From: VAZQ01 sp963739175
Lineage (GTDB): Bacteria > Pseudomonadota > Alphaproteobacteria > Rhizobiales > Xanthobacteraceae
Assembly (NCBI GenBank): GCA_963739175.1
Contig: CAVTZH010000001.1
Span: forward strand, 124,001-188,000
Reading direction: 5' to 3'
DNA length: 64,000 nt
The first letter of the stretch is position 1; each line of letters starts with the position of its first letter. This document shows, piece after piece, positions 17,312 to 27,018 of this stretch. Under the pieces are notes generated by a model. That model saw only the letters and a list, made by a program, of their open reading frames with translations, had not been told where the DNA came from and searched no databases. The position numbers and the translations under genes are program-made.

Positions 17312-18411
17312 ATGAACGCAACGAGTGAAACCGCCGAGCGCGTCTATGTCTCGGCCGAGGCGGCCGAGGCCTTCACGCGGCAGATCATGCTCGCGCACGG
17401 GCTGCCGGAGCAGGATGCCGCCATCGTCGCCCATTGCCTGGTCAGCGCCGACCTGCGCGGCGTCGACACCCACGGCATCGCCCGCCTCCCCGGTCTATCT
17501 CGACCGGGTCCGGCGCGGGCTGATCAACGCCAAGCCCGAGCCTCAAGCCCGAGCGGGTGACGCCGGTCGCCGCCACGCTCGACGGCCAGAACGCCTTCGG
17601 CTTCGTGGTCGGCATGTGCGCCATCAACGAGGCGATGGCGATGGCGCGCGAGCTACGGCATCGGCGTCGTGTCGGCGCGAGCGCAGCACCCATTTCGGCA
17701 TGGCGGCGTCCTATGCGCTGCCCGGCGATCGAGGCCGGCTTCATGGCGATGGTGTTCTCCAACGCCTCGCCGGCGATGCCGCCGTGGGGCGGCAAGGACG
17801 GGCTGCTCGGCACCAATCCGTTCTGCGTCGGCGCGCCGGGCGGCAAGCTCGCGCCGTTCCTGCTCGACATGTCGCCGGCGGTCGCCGCGCGCGGCAAGAT
17901 CAGGCGCGCCGAGCGCCGCGGCGAGACCATTCCCGTCGGCTACGCGCTCGACAAGGACGGCCGCGACACCACCGATCCCAAGGCCGCGCTCGGCGGCGTG
18001 GTGCTGCCGATCGGCACCTACAAGGGCTCCGGCATCTCGATGATGATGGACATCTTCGGCGGCGTGATCTCGGGCGCGGCCTTCGCCGGCAACGTCGGCG
18101 ACCAATACAAGGTCTACGACCGCCCGCAGGACGTCGGCCACTTCTTCCTGGCGATGAAGCCGAACCTGTTCGTCTCGGAAGAGGACTACCGCGCGCGCAT
18201 GGACACGCTGGTCGAGCGCGTGCGCGGCGTGCCGAAGGCGCAAGGCTACGACGAGATCCTGATCCCGGGCGAGCCGGAAGCGCGGCTCGAGGCGCGAGCA
18301 CCGCAAGCACCGGCATCCCCTACAGCCCGCACGATCTCGCGCCGCTCAATGACGGAAGCCGCGAAGGCGGGCGTGCAGCGGCTGCCGGTCTCGACCGTCC
18401 GCTCGGCTTGA
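17312..18411 (+). pseudogene. Malate/L-lactate dehydrogenase-family (Ldh_2) oxidoreductase, about eight frameshifts
   Basis: NAD(P)-dependent 2-hydroxy-acid dehydrogenase of the Ldh_2 fold. The reconstruction reads MNATSETAERVYVSAEAAEA, the motif ADLRGVDTHGIARLP, VTPVAATLDGQNAFGFVVG, STHFGMAASYALP, GTNPFCVGAPGGKLAPFLLD, GSGISMMMDIFGGVISGAAF and a C-terminus ending VSTVRSA. Extra bases lie near 17492, 17544, 17656, 17686, 17727, 18297, 18312 and 18346. Subtracting eight bases gives exactly 364 codons, a normal family length, with no missense decay. It is the first gene of the rightward operon. Confidence 0.82.
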
Positions 18412-18422
18412 GGAAATCACAC

Positions 18423-19179
18423 ATGCAGGTCGAAGGCTACGACATCGACATCGTCGTGCAGGGATTTCCCGGCAAGACCGTGTGCCACGGCGGGCTCGGC
18501 TGGAGCACGGTGGTGCTGATCCGCGGCCGCGGCAGCGTCGCGATGATCGACACCGGCAATTTCAATGTCCGCAGCGCTGCTGATCGACGGGCTCAAGAAG
18601 CACGGCCTGAAGCCCGCCGACCTCACCGATCTCCTGCTCACGCATGCGCATTGGGACCACTGCGTGAACTGGACGCTGTTTCCCAAGGCGCGCATCGTCA
18701 TCGGCGCGCATGAGCTCGCCTGGGCGGTGAAGGAGCCGTGGGGCGAGACGCCGGTGCCCGAGCTCTACGTGCGCGAATTGCAGCAATGGCCGACCGCGCA
18801 CCTCGCCAAGGACGGCGAGGAGGTGCTGCCCGGCATCACCGCGCACATGGCGCCCGGCCACACCCCCGGGCATCTGATCTACGTGCTCAAGGGCAGCGAG
18901 CGCGACGTCATCTTCACCGGCGACGCCGCCAAGAACCGCGTGGAATTGCTCGGCGGCAAGGCCGACCAGACCTACGACCAGTCGGTCAGCATGGCCTCGA
19001 TCGCGACAATCTGGACGTTGTGGCGCCGCCGCCCCGGCAGCATCCTCGTGCCCGGCCACGATATCCCGATGACCCAGACCGACGGCCGCATCGAATATCT
19101 CGCGCCGCGCACCGCCGTGGTGAAGGCCTGGTTCGGCAACGACCTGGAGACGATGACGTCGTTCGAGCTGAAGGCCTGA
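18423..19179 (+). CDS. MBL-fold metallo-hydrolase, one frameshift
   Basis: Metallo-beta-lactamase-fold hydrolase of about 250 residues. The metal site motif THAHWDHCVNW, then GHTPGHLIYV, FTGDAAKNRVE and PGHDIPMTQ give the full dinuclear site. It starts MQVEGYDIDIVVQGFPGKTV at ATG 18423, 11 bp after the dehydrogenase stop. One extra base near 18577 interrupts NVRS-LLIDGLKKHG. Such enzymes hydrolyse lactones or thioesters; the actual substrate is unknown. It precedes the Bug receptor array and is probably cotranscribed with it. Confidence 0.87.
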
Positions 19180-19204
19180 GAACCAGAAAATCGAGAAGGA
19201 CGCC

Positions 19205-20184
19205 ATGCCGGGACTGCGTTCGCTGCCGCTCAAGATCGCCGGCTGCTGCTCGCGCTGACCACCGTCGCCGCCGCGCAGGACTATCCGACCAAGACCGGTG
19301 CGGATCGATCATTCCGTTCCCGCCCGGCGCCATCAACGACACCATCGGCCGCATCGTCGCGACGCAGCTCAGCGACGCGGCTCGGCAAGCAGTTGATCGT
19401 CGACAACCGCGCCGGCGCCGGCGGCATCATCGGCTACCGAGCTGGCGGCGAATGCGCCGAAGGACGGCTACACGCTGCTGATCGTGTCGCTCGCGAACAC
19501 GGTCAATCCGTGGCTCTACGAGCTCGCCGTTACGACCCGATGAAGTCGTTCGCGCCGATCGCGATCATCGCCGCCGCCCGGTCGTGCTCGTGGTCAATCC
19601 GAACGTGCCGGTGAAGACGCTGGCGAGTTGATCGCGCTCGCCAAGAAACAGCCCGGCAAGCTGCAATATGCCTCGGCCGGCGTCGGCAGCGTTCACTGCA
19701 TCTCGCCGGCGAGCTGTTCAAGATACACCGCCGGGGTCGACATCCTGCACGTGCCGTTCAAGGGCGCCGGCCCCGCCATGATCGACGTGGTCGGCGGCCA
19801 CACCAAGCTGATGTTCGCCGGCCTGCTCGCGACCACCCGCAGGTGCGTTCGGGCAAGCTGCGAGCCATCGGCGTCGGCTCGCTGCAAGCGCAATCCGATG
19901 CTTCCCGGACGTGCCGACGATCGCGGAAGCCGGGCGTGCCCGGCTACGAAGCCGCCAACTGGTTCGGCATCGTCGCGCCCGGCCGGCACGCCGCCGGCCA
20001 TCGTCGAGAGGCTGCACAAGGAGATCACGGCGATCCAGGACTGCCCGAGGTGCAGAAGCAATTCGACACCGATGGCGCCGACGATCGTGCGGATGAGCTC
20101 CCGCGGAGTTCGGCGCCTTCATGGTCGCCGGAACTGGACAAGTGGGAACGCGTCGTGAAGGAAGGCGGCATCAAGGCGCAATGA
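19205..20184 (+). pseudogene. TTT-family Bug receptor 1, many frameshifts
   Basis: Periplasmic binding protein of a tripartite tricarboxylate transporter. The fragments read ALTTVAAAQDYPTK, IPFPPGAINDTIGR, NRAGAGGIIG, QPGKLQYASAGVGS, HVPFKGAGPAMIDVVGGHTK and KWERVVKEGGIKAQ, matching the intact paralogue at 24.4 kb throughout. More than ten single-base indels, mostly +1, break the frame. No premature stop appears in the reconstructed reading, so the damage looks technical. It is the first of eight tandem receptors upstream of tctBA. Confidence 0.8.
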
Positions 20185-20215
20185 TCTTGGCAGATGCCAG
20201 TGATCCGGAGAAGCC

Positions 20216-21200
20216 ATGCGCACGCGAGGCTCGTTGCTGCATCAAAGCTGGCTGGCATGCTGCTGGCGCTGACCACGGCCGCCGCCGCGCAGGACTATCC
20301 GACCAAGCCGGTGCGGCATCATCGTCCCGTTCCCGCCGGGCGCCATCAACGACACCGTCGGCCGCCTGGTCGCCACGCAGCTCGAGCAACGCGGCTCGGC
20401 AAGCAGTTCATCGTCGACAACCGCGCCGGCGCCGGCGGCATCATCGCCACCGAGCTGGTGGCGAACGCGCCGAAGGACGGCTACACGCTGCTGATCGTCT
20501 CGCTCGTGCATCACCGTCAATCCCTGGCGATGCTACAAGCTGCCCTACGACACCGATCAAGTCGTTCGCGCCGATCGCGATCGCTCGCCTCGGCGCCGAA
20601 TGTCCTCGCCGTCCATCCGTCGCTGCCGGTGCAATTCGCTGAAAGAGCTGATCGCGCTCGCCAAGAAGCAGCCGGGCAAGCTGCAATATGCATCCGGCGG
20701 CGTCGGCAGCTTCATGCATCTCGGCGGCGAGCTGTTCAAGCTCACCGCCGGCATCGATCTCCTGCACGTGCCGTTCAAGGGCGGCGGCCCGGCCCTGATC
20801 GACGTGGTCGGCGGCCACACCCAGCTCGCGTTCGCCACGATCCCGTCGAGCCATGCCACATGTCCGCTCCGGCAAGCTCAGGGCGCTCGGCGTCGGCGGC
20901 GACGCAAGCGCAACGCGCTCATGCCCGACGTCCCGACGGTCGCCGAAGCCGGACTGCCCGGCTACGAAGTCGCCAACTGGATCGGCATCGTCGCGCCCGC
21001 CGGCACGCCGCAGGCGATCGTCGGCAGGCTGCACAAGGAAATTTCGGCGATCCAGGACACGCCCGGAATTGCAGAAGCAGTTCACCGACGACGGCGCCGA
21101 GGTCGTGCGGATGAGCCCGGCGGAGTTCGGCGCCTTCATCGCGACGGAACTGGCCAAATGGGGCCGCGTCGTGAAGGAAGCCGGCATCAAGGCGGAGTGA
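20216..21200 (+). pseudogene. TTT-family Bug receptor 2, many frameshifts
   Basis: A Bug-family binding protein, reconstructed from MRTRGSLL and the signal peptide through QDYPTKPVR, VPFPPGAINDTVGRLVATQL, NRAGAGGIIATELVANAPKD, LQYASGGVGSFMHLGGELFK and HVPFKGGGPALIDVVGGHTQ to KWGRVVKEAGIKAE. About sixteen extra bases are present, including one cluster of three near 20530. Subtracting them gives 323 codons, as in receptor 3. The long clean stretch from 20640 to 20848 shows the protein is otherwise intact. Confidence 0.8.
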
Positions 21201-21298
21201 GATCGGGCCCGCTAAGCTGATAAGCTCACGGCAACGAGGCTCGCGAACGAGCCCATAAGAAAAAATCACGGAGAGGACATGTTCAGGAGGAAGCGACC

Positions 21299-22273
21299 AT
21301 GCCGAAGCTCGCCTCGCTGTTGCTCAAGAGCCGCGGGCATCCTGCTGGCACTGACGACGGTCGCCGCCGCGCAGGACTATCCGACCAAGCCGGTGCGCGT
21401 GATCATCCCGTTCCCGCCGGGCGCCATCAACGACACCGTCGGCCGCCTGATCGCCACGCAGCTCAGCGACCGCCTGGGCAAGCAGTTCATCGTCGACAAC
21501 CGCGCCGGCGCCGGCGGCGTGGTCGGCACCGAGCTCGCGGCCAACGCGCCGAAGGACGGCTACACGCTGCTGATCGTCTCGCTCGTGAACACCGTCAATC
21601 CCTGGCTCTACAAGCTCACCTACGAGCCGATCAAATCCTTTGCGCCGATCGCGTTCGTGGCCTCCGTCGCCGAACGTGCTCGTGGTCAATCCGCAGCTGC
21701 CGGCGAAGATCGCTCGAGCGAATTCATCGCGCTCGCCAAGAAGCAGCCGGGAAAGCTGCAATACGCCTCCGGCGGCGTCGGCAGCTTCATGCATCTCGGC
21801 GGCGAGCTGTTCAAGCTCTCGGCCGGCGTCGATCTCCTGCACGTCCCGTTCAAGGGCGGCGGCCCGGCCATGACCGACGTGATCGGCGGCCACACCAACG
21901 CGGCGTTCGCCACCATTCCCACCGCCGCACCGCAGGTGAAGGCCGGCAAGGTGAGAGCGCTCGGCGTCGGGCTCGCCAAACGCCAGGCCGCGCTTCCGGA
22001 CGTTCCGACCGTCGCCGAAGCCGGGCTGCCCGGCTACGAAGTCGCCAACTGGGTCGGCATCGTGGCGCCGGCCGGCACGCCGCCGGCCATCGTCGACAAG
22101 CTGAACAAGGAGATCGCGGCGATCATGGAGTCGCCGGAGATGCAGAAGCAGCTCGCGAACCAGGGCGCTGGAAGCCAATGCGCATGAGCCCGGCCGAGTT
22201 CGGCGCCTTCATGGAGAAGGAACTGGCCAAATGGGGACGCGTCGTGAAGGAGGGCGGCATCAAGGCGCAATGA
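21299..22273 (+). pseudogene. TTT-family Bug receptor 3, about six frameshifts
   Basis: A Bug-family periplasmic receptor. AGGAGG lies 8 bases before the ATG at 21299 (MPKLASLLLKS). It contains QDYPTKPVRVIIPFPPGAIN, NRAGAGGVVGTELAANAPKD, LQYASGGVGSFMHLGGELFK, the ligand-loop motif VGIVAPAGTPPAIVDK, and KWGRVVKEGGIKAQ. Extra bases lie near 21337, 21671, 21711, 21715, 22171 and 22179; removing six leaves 323 codons. It is closest to receptors 1 and 2 and probably arose by tandem duplication. Confidence 0.83.
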
Positions 22274-22314
22274 GCCCGGCAGCCGGCTGCGACAAGCATC
22301 GGAGGACGATAGCC

Positions 22315-23285
22315 ATGCCGAAAGTCCACGCATTGGCGCTCAAGTCGCCGGCGTTCTGCTGGCGCTGACCACGGCCGCCGCCGCACAGCAATACCCGACC
22401 AAGCCGATACGGCTGATCGTTCCGTTCGCGCCGGGCGGCAGCAACGACATCGTCGGCGCGCGCGATCGCAACGCCATTGGGCGAGCGTCTCGGTAAACAG
22501 GTGATCGTGGACAATCGTGCCGGCGCCGGCGGCGTGGTCGGCACCGAGCTCGTCGCCAATGCGCCGAAGGATGGCTACACGCTGCTCGTCAACTCGCTGA
22601 CGCACACGATCAATCCCTGGCTCTACCAGCTGCCCTTCGATCCGATCAAAGGATTCGCCCCGATCTCGATGATCGCTTCCGGGCCGATCGTTCTGGTGGT
22701 CAATCCCGAGCTTCCGGCCAAATCAGTCGGCGAACTGATCGCGCTCGCCAAGGCGAAGCCGGGACAGCTGCAATATGCCTCGGCCGGCGTCGGCACCTTC
22801 ACGCATCTGGGCGCCGAGCTGTTCAAGCTCGCCGCCGACGTCAACCTGCTGCACGTGCCGTTCCGCGGCGGCGGTCCGGCCATCATCGACGTGGTCGGCG
22901 GGCACACCAAGGTCGAGTTCGGCAACCTGCTGACGGCGATGCCGCATATCCGCTCGGGCAAGCTGCGGGCGCTGGGAGTCGGCGGAACCAAGCGCCTCGC
23001 CACGCTGCCCGACGTCCCGACCATCGCCGAAGCCGGGCGTGCCGAGTTACGAAGCGATCAACTGGTGGGGCATCCTGGCGCCCGCCGGCACTCCGGCCGC
23101 CATTGTCGCGCGGCTGCACACGGAGATCGCCGCCGTGCAGAGCTCTCCCAGCCGTGCAGAAGCAACTTGCCGCCGAAGGCGCGGAGGTCGTGCACATGAG
23201 CTCCGCCGAGTTCGGTGCTTTTCTGGCGCGGGAAACGGACAAATGGGGACGCGTCGTGAAGGAGGGCGGCATCAAGGCGCAGTGA
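22315..23285 (+). pseudogene. TTT-family Bug receptor 4, several frameshifts
   Basis: A Bug-family receptor of a slightly different subgroup. It starts with QQYPTKPIRLIVPFAPGGSN rather than QDYPTKPVR, and shares WWGILAPAGTPAAIV with receptors 7 and 8. The ATG at 22315 follows GGAGG. A long clean stretch, 22477-23030, holds the core. Indels lie in the signal peptide and near 22457, 23037 and 23149. It ends KWGRVVKEGGIKAQ like its neighbours. Confidence 0.82.
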
Positions 23286-23339
23286 GCGCGCAGCAGCAGG
23301 TTCACGACACATCGCAGGACAACCGGAGGGAGCGTAGCC

Positions 23340-24321
23340 ATGCCGAAATCTCACGCATTGCTGCTCAAGGCGCCGGCATGTTCCTGGTGCTGCGCGCTCA
23401 CAGACGAGCCGCCGCCGCACAGGACTATCCGACCAAGCCGGTGCGGATCATCGTCCCGTTCCCGCCGGGCGGCGTTCAACGACATCGTCGCCCGGATCGA
23501 TCGCCACGCAGTTGAGCGAGCGCATGGGCAAGCAGTTCATCGTCGACAACCGCACCGGCGCCGGCGGCGTGGTCGGCACCGAACAGGTGGCGCATGCGCC
23601 ACAACGACGGCTACACGCTGCTGATCGCCTCGCTCGCGCTCACCATCAATCCCTGGTTCCACAAGATGATCTACGATGCGGGCAAATCGTTCGCGCCGGT
23701 CGCGATCCTCGCCACCGCCCCGAACGTGATCTCGGTCCATCCGGACCTGCCGATCAAGTCGGTCAAGGACCTCATCGCGCTGGCGAAGGAGCAGCCGGGC
23801 AAATTGCAATACGCGTCCGCCGGCGTCGGCAGCTTCATGCATATGGGTCCCGAGCTGTTCAAGCAGATGGCCAAAGTCGACATCCTGCACGTGCCGTTCC
23901 GCGGCGGCGGGTCCGGCGCTGATCGACGTGATCGGCGGCAACACCCATATGTCGTTCGCGCTCGGTGCCCTCGAGCATCACGCATCTCCGCTCCGGCAAG
24001 CTGCGCGCGCTCGGCGTCGGCAGCAACAACCGCAACGCCCTGATCCCCGACGTCCCGACGATCGATGAATCCGGGCTGCCCGGCTACGAGTTCTCCAACT
24101 GGATCGGCATCGTCGCGCCCGCCGGCACGCCGGCGGCCATCGTCGCCAAGCTGCACAAGGAGCTGACGGCGATCCAGAACTCGCCCGAGCTGCAGAAGCA
24201 GTTCGCGCACGAGGGCGCCGACGTCGTGCGGATGAGCTCCGCCGAATACGGCAAGTTCATCGCGTCGGAAACGGCCAAATGGGGGCGCGTCGTCAAGGAG
24301 GCGGGCCTAAAGCCGCAGTGA
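23340..24321 (+). pseudogene. TTT-family Bug receptor 5, about eight to ten frameshifts
   Basis: A Bug-family receptor with ATG 23340 after GGAGGG. The reconstruction reads MPKSHALLLK, LALTTAAAAQDYPTKPVR, VPFPPGG, NRTGAGGVVGTEQVAHAP, INPWFHKMIYDAGKSFAPVA, LQYASAGVGSFMHMGPELFK and WGRVVKEAGLKPQ. Three extra bases within 15 nt of the signal peptide (near 23390-23405) cancel in phase, so the wrong residues LRAHRRA appear where paralogues have LALTTA. The second half (after 23980) is clean. Confidence 0.8.
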
Positions 24322-24382
24322 CCTCGACGCGCGGCCGATTGTGACGCAAACTCCGGACAACGAAAGCGGAGGAAGCGTCAGG

Positions 24383-25350
24383 ATGCGCATGATTGTGTCA
24401 TTGCTGTTCAAGGCGCCGGCGCCCTGTTGGCGCTGACGGCGGTCGCCGCCGCGCAGGACTACCCGACCAAGCCGGTCCGCATCATCGTGCCGTTCCCGCC
24501 GGGCGCCATCAACGACACCGTCGGGCGCATGGTCGGCAACCAACTCAGCAACCGGCTGGGCAAGCAGTTCGTCGTCGAAAATCGCGCCGGCGCGGGCGGC
24601 GTGGTCGGCGCCGAGCTGGTGGCCAACGCGCCCAAGGACGGCCACACGCTGCTGGTCGTGTCGCTCGCCATCACCGTCAATCCCTGGCTCTACGCCCTGC
24701 CCTACGACCACGGCAAAGCCTGGGCGCCGGTGGCGGTCGTCGCCACCGCGCCGAACGTGATCGCGGTGCATCCGGATCTGCCGGCGCAATCGGTGAGAGA
24801 GCTCATCGCGCTCGCCAAGAAGCAGCCGGGCAAGCTGCAATACGGCTCGTCCGGCGTCGGCACCTTCCTGCATCTCGGGCCGGAGCTGTTCAAGCTGATG
24901 GCCGGCGTCGACATCCTGCACATCCCGTACAAAGGTGCGGCGCCGGCGATGATCGACGTGATCGGCGGCCGCACCCAGATGGCGTTCGGCTCGATCCCAT
25001 CGACCATCACGCATCTGCGCTCCGGCAAGCTGCGCGCACTCGGTGTCGGTGCGGCGACGCGCAGCACCACGCTCCCCGACGTGCCGACGGTGTCGGAGTC
25101 CGGGCTGCCGGGCTACGAGGCCGCCAACTGGATCGGCATCGTCGCGCCCGCCGGAACGCCGGCGGCGATCATCGAAAAGCTCCACAAGGAGATTTCGCTG
25201 ATGCAGGAGACCCCCGAGGCGCTGAAGCAGTTCGCCAATGAAGGCGCCGAGGTGATGCGGATGAGCTCCGCCGACTTCGGCAAGTTCATCGCGTCGGAAA
25301 CCGCCAAATGGGGCCGCGTGGTGAAGGAAGCCGGCATCAAGGCGCAGTGA
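24383..25350 (+). CDS. TTT-family Bug receptor 6, frameshift in the signal peptide
   Basis: A Bug-family receptor whose mature part is uninterrupted from ALTAVAAAQDYPTKPVRIIV to the TGA at 25350. It holds NRAGAGGVVGAELVANAPKD, LQYGSSGVGTFLHLGPELFK, HIPYKGAAPAMIDVIGGRTQ and IGIVAPAGTPAAIIEKLHKE. The ribosome site GGAGG and ATG 24383 (MRMIVSLLFK) are one base out of phase with the mature part, in the segment aaggcgccggc. The same slip occurs at the matching point of receptors 4 and 5. TctA/TctB at 28-30 kb is the likely membrane partner. Confidence 0.88.
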
Positions 25351-25419
25351 CGCTCACGAGACCGCGATCGCAGACGTGTCGCCAGCACCACTGATCCAGG
25401 CCAGCATCCCCATCAGGCG

Positions 25420-25890
25420 CGGCCTGGTGACGCGAAGTTTCGGTTTCGGCGATCGCACGCAGGATGCACCGCGCAGGCCTGCATCGGCCGCTCATCAGGA
25501 ACGGCTTGCTGCCGCTCTTCGCCATCTTGGTGTCGACAAAGCCGAAGCGCACAATTGGTGAGCTTCACGTTACGCACTGGCGAAGCGCAAGCCCAAGGCC
25601 TTCCCAATAGCGCGATAGCGCGGCCTTGGAGGCGCTGTAGCTCGGCGCCGTACGCGGATAGTGAGTGACGTCGGCGATCGAGCGTAAGATCCGATGAAAT
25701 GACCCGCATCGTTAGCGGATCATCTGGCCGCGCGACCAATTCGGTCGTCGAGCGACATGCCGGCCATCAGGTTGACCTGGAAGACCTTGGTCTCGAACGC
25801 GAGGTTGCCAAGGCTCGAACCGGTCGCCGATGCCGACGCAATAGATGCAAGACGCTCCAGGCTCCGGGTGGCGTTGGACCGTCCGGTTCC
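25420..25890 (-). pseudogene. Degraded short-chain dehydrogenase (SDR) remnant
   Basis: This 650-bp gap in the receptor array (25351-26000) holds no intact gene. On the minus strand, in shifting frames, it shows SDR pieces in the right order: a SLERLASIAS-like segment (about 25855), KVFQVNLMAGM (about 25770), SYSASKAALSRYWEGLGLAL with the catalytic Tyr-x3-Lys (about 25640-25590), and VRFGFVDTKMAKSGSKPFLM (about 25545-25485). The glycine-rich cofactor loop is not recognisable and the spacing is too short. Unlike its neighbours it therefore looks truly degraded as well as frameshifted. Confidence 0.5.
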
Positions 25891-26000
25891 CCGCCTCTGG
25901 CAACATGCCCAACCCCGGGGCATGGTATACCTACTGCAGCAGGCACCGCCCGCCGCCAGGTGGGCGGCAAAAGTATGCATAGCCCGGGAGACTTCAGGAC

Positions 26001-26975
26001 ATGACATTCCGCTCGCTGCTCGTGAAGACCGCAGGCGTGCTGCTGGCGCTGACCACGGCCGCCGCCGCGCAGCAATATCCGGTGAAGCCGATCCGGCTGA
26101 TCATTCCGTTCCCGCCCGGCGGCTCGAACGACGTGGTCGGACGGCTGATCGCGCAGCAGCTCACCGAGCGGCTCGGACGGCAGATCATCGTCGACAACCG
26201 CTCCGGCGCCGGCGGCGTGGTCGGCACCGAGCTCGCGTCGCAGGCGCCGAAGGACGGCTACACGCTGCTGATCATTTCGATCGCGCACGCGGTCAATCCC
26301 TGGCTCTACGATCTCAAGGGCCGCTACGACCCGCTGAAATCATTCACGCCGATCGCAGCGCTGGCCTCCGGCCCGAACGTGCTGGTGGTCAATCCGAACT
26401 ACCCTGCCAAGAACGTCAAGGAGCTCATCGCGCTGGCGAAGAAATCGCCCGGCAAGGTCGGCTGGGCGACAGCCGGCGTCGGCAGCTTCCAGCATCTCGG
26501 TGGCGCGTTGTTCGAGGTGCAGGCCGGCGTGAAGTTCCTGCACGTGCCGTTCAAGGGCGGCGGCCCCGCCATGATCGACGTGGTCGCCGGCCACAACCCG
26601 GTGATGTTCTCCTCGCTGGTGCAGACCACGCCGCAGATCCAGTCCGGCAAGCTGCGGGCCCTTGGCGTCGGCGGCACCAAGCCGAGCCCGATCCTGCCCA
26701 AGGTCCCGACCATCGCCGAAGCCGGCGTACCGGGCTACGAAGCGACCAACTGGTGGGGTATCGTGGCGCCGGCCGGGGTGCCGCAGGCGGTCGTCGACCG
26801 GTTGCGCACGGAGATCGCGGCCGTGCAGACCGCGAAGCCGGTGCTGGAGGCGTTCGCCAAGGAAGGCGCCGACGTGCTCCAGATGAGCCAGGCCGAGTTC
26901 GCCGCCTTCATGGCGTCGGAAATGGCCAAGTGGGAGAAGGTCGTCAAGGCAAGCGGCATGAAAGTCGACAACTAG
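26001..26975 (+). CDS. TTT-family Bug receptor 7 (intact)
   Basis: An intact 324-residue periplasmic receptor and the best reference for the array. Signal peptide MTFRSLLVKTAGVLLALTTA is followed by mature QQYPVKPIRLIIPFPPGGSN. Conserved binding-fold motifs are NRSGAGGVVGTELASQAPKD, VGWATAGVGSFQHLGGALFE, HVPFKGGGPAMIDVVAGHNP and GVPGYEATNWWGIVAPAG. It lacks the PAGTP variant and has PAGVP, shared with receptor 8. It lies after the SDR remnant and before receptor 8. Confidence 0.93.
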   Translation: MTFRSLLVKTAGVLLALTTAAAAQQYPVKPIRLIIPFPPGGSNDVVGRLIAQQLTERLGRQIIVDNRSGAGGVVGTELASQAPKDGYTLLIISIAHAVNPWLYDLKGRYDPLKSFTPIAALASGPNVLVVNPNYPAKNVKELIALAKKSPGKVGWATAGVGSFQHLGGALFEVQAGVKFLHVPFKGGGPAMIDVVAGHNPVMFSSLVQTTPQIQSGKLRALGVGGTKPSPILPKVPTIAEAGVPGYEATNWWGIVAPAGVPQAVVDRLRTEIAAVQTAKPVLEAFAKEGADVLQMSQAEFAAFMASEMAKWEKVVKASGMKVDN

Positions 26976-27018
26976 ACACGGATGCGATCAAAGCCGCCAT
27001 CCGGGAGGACATGAAGCG

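Noticed and set aside
19205..24321. Programmed ribosomal frameshifting in the Bug genes
   Set aside because: Up to sixteen breaks per gene without a shared slippery motif or stimulator cannot be programmed. Sequence error or decay explains them better.
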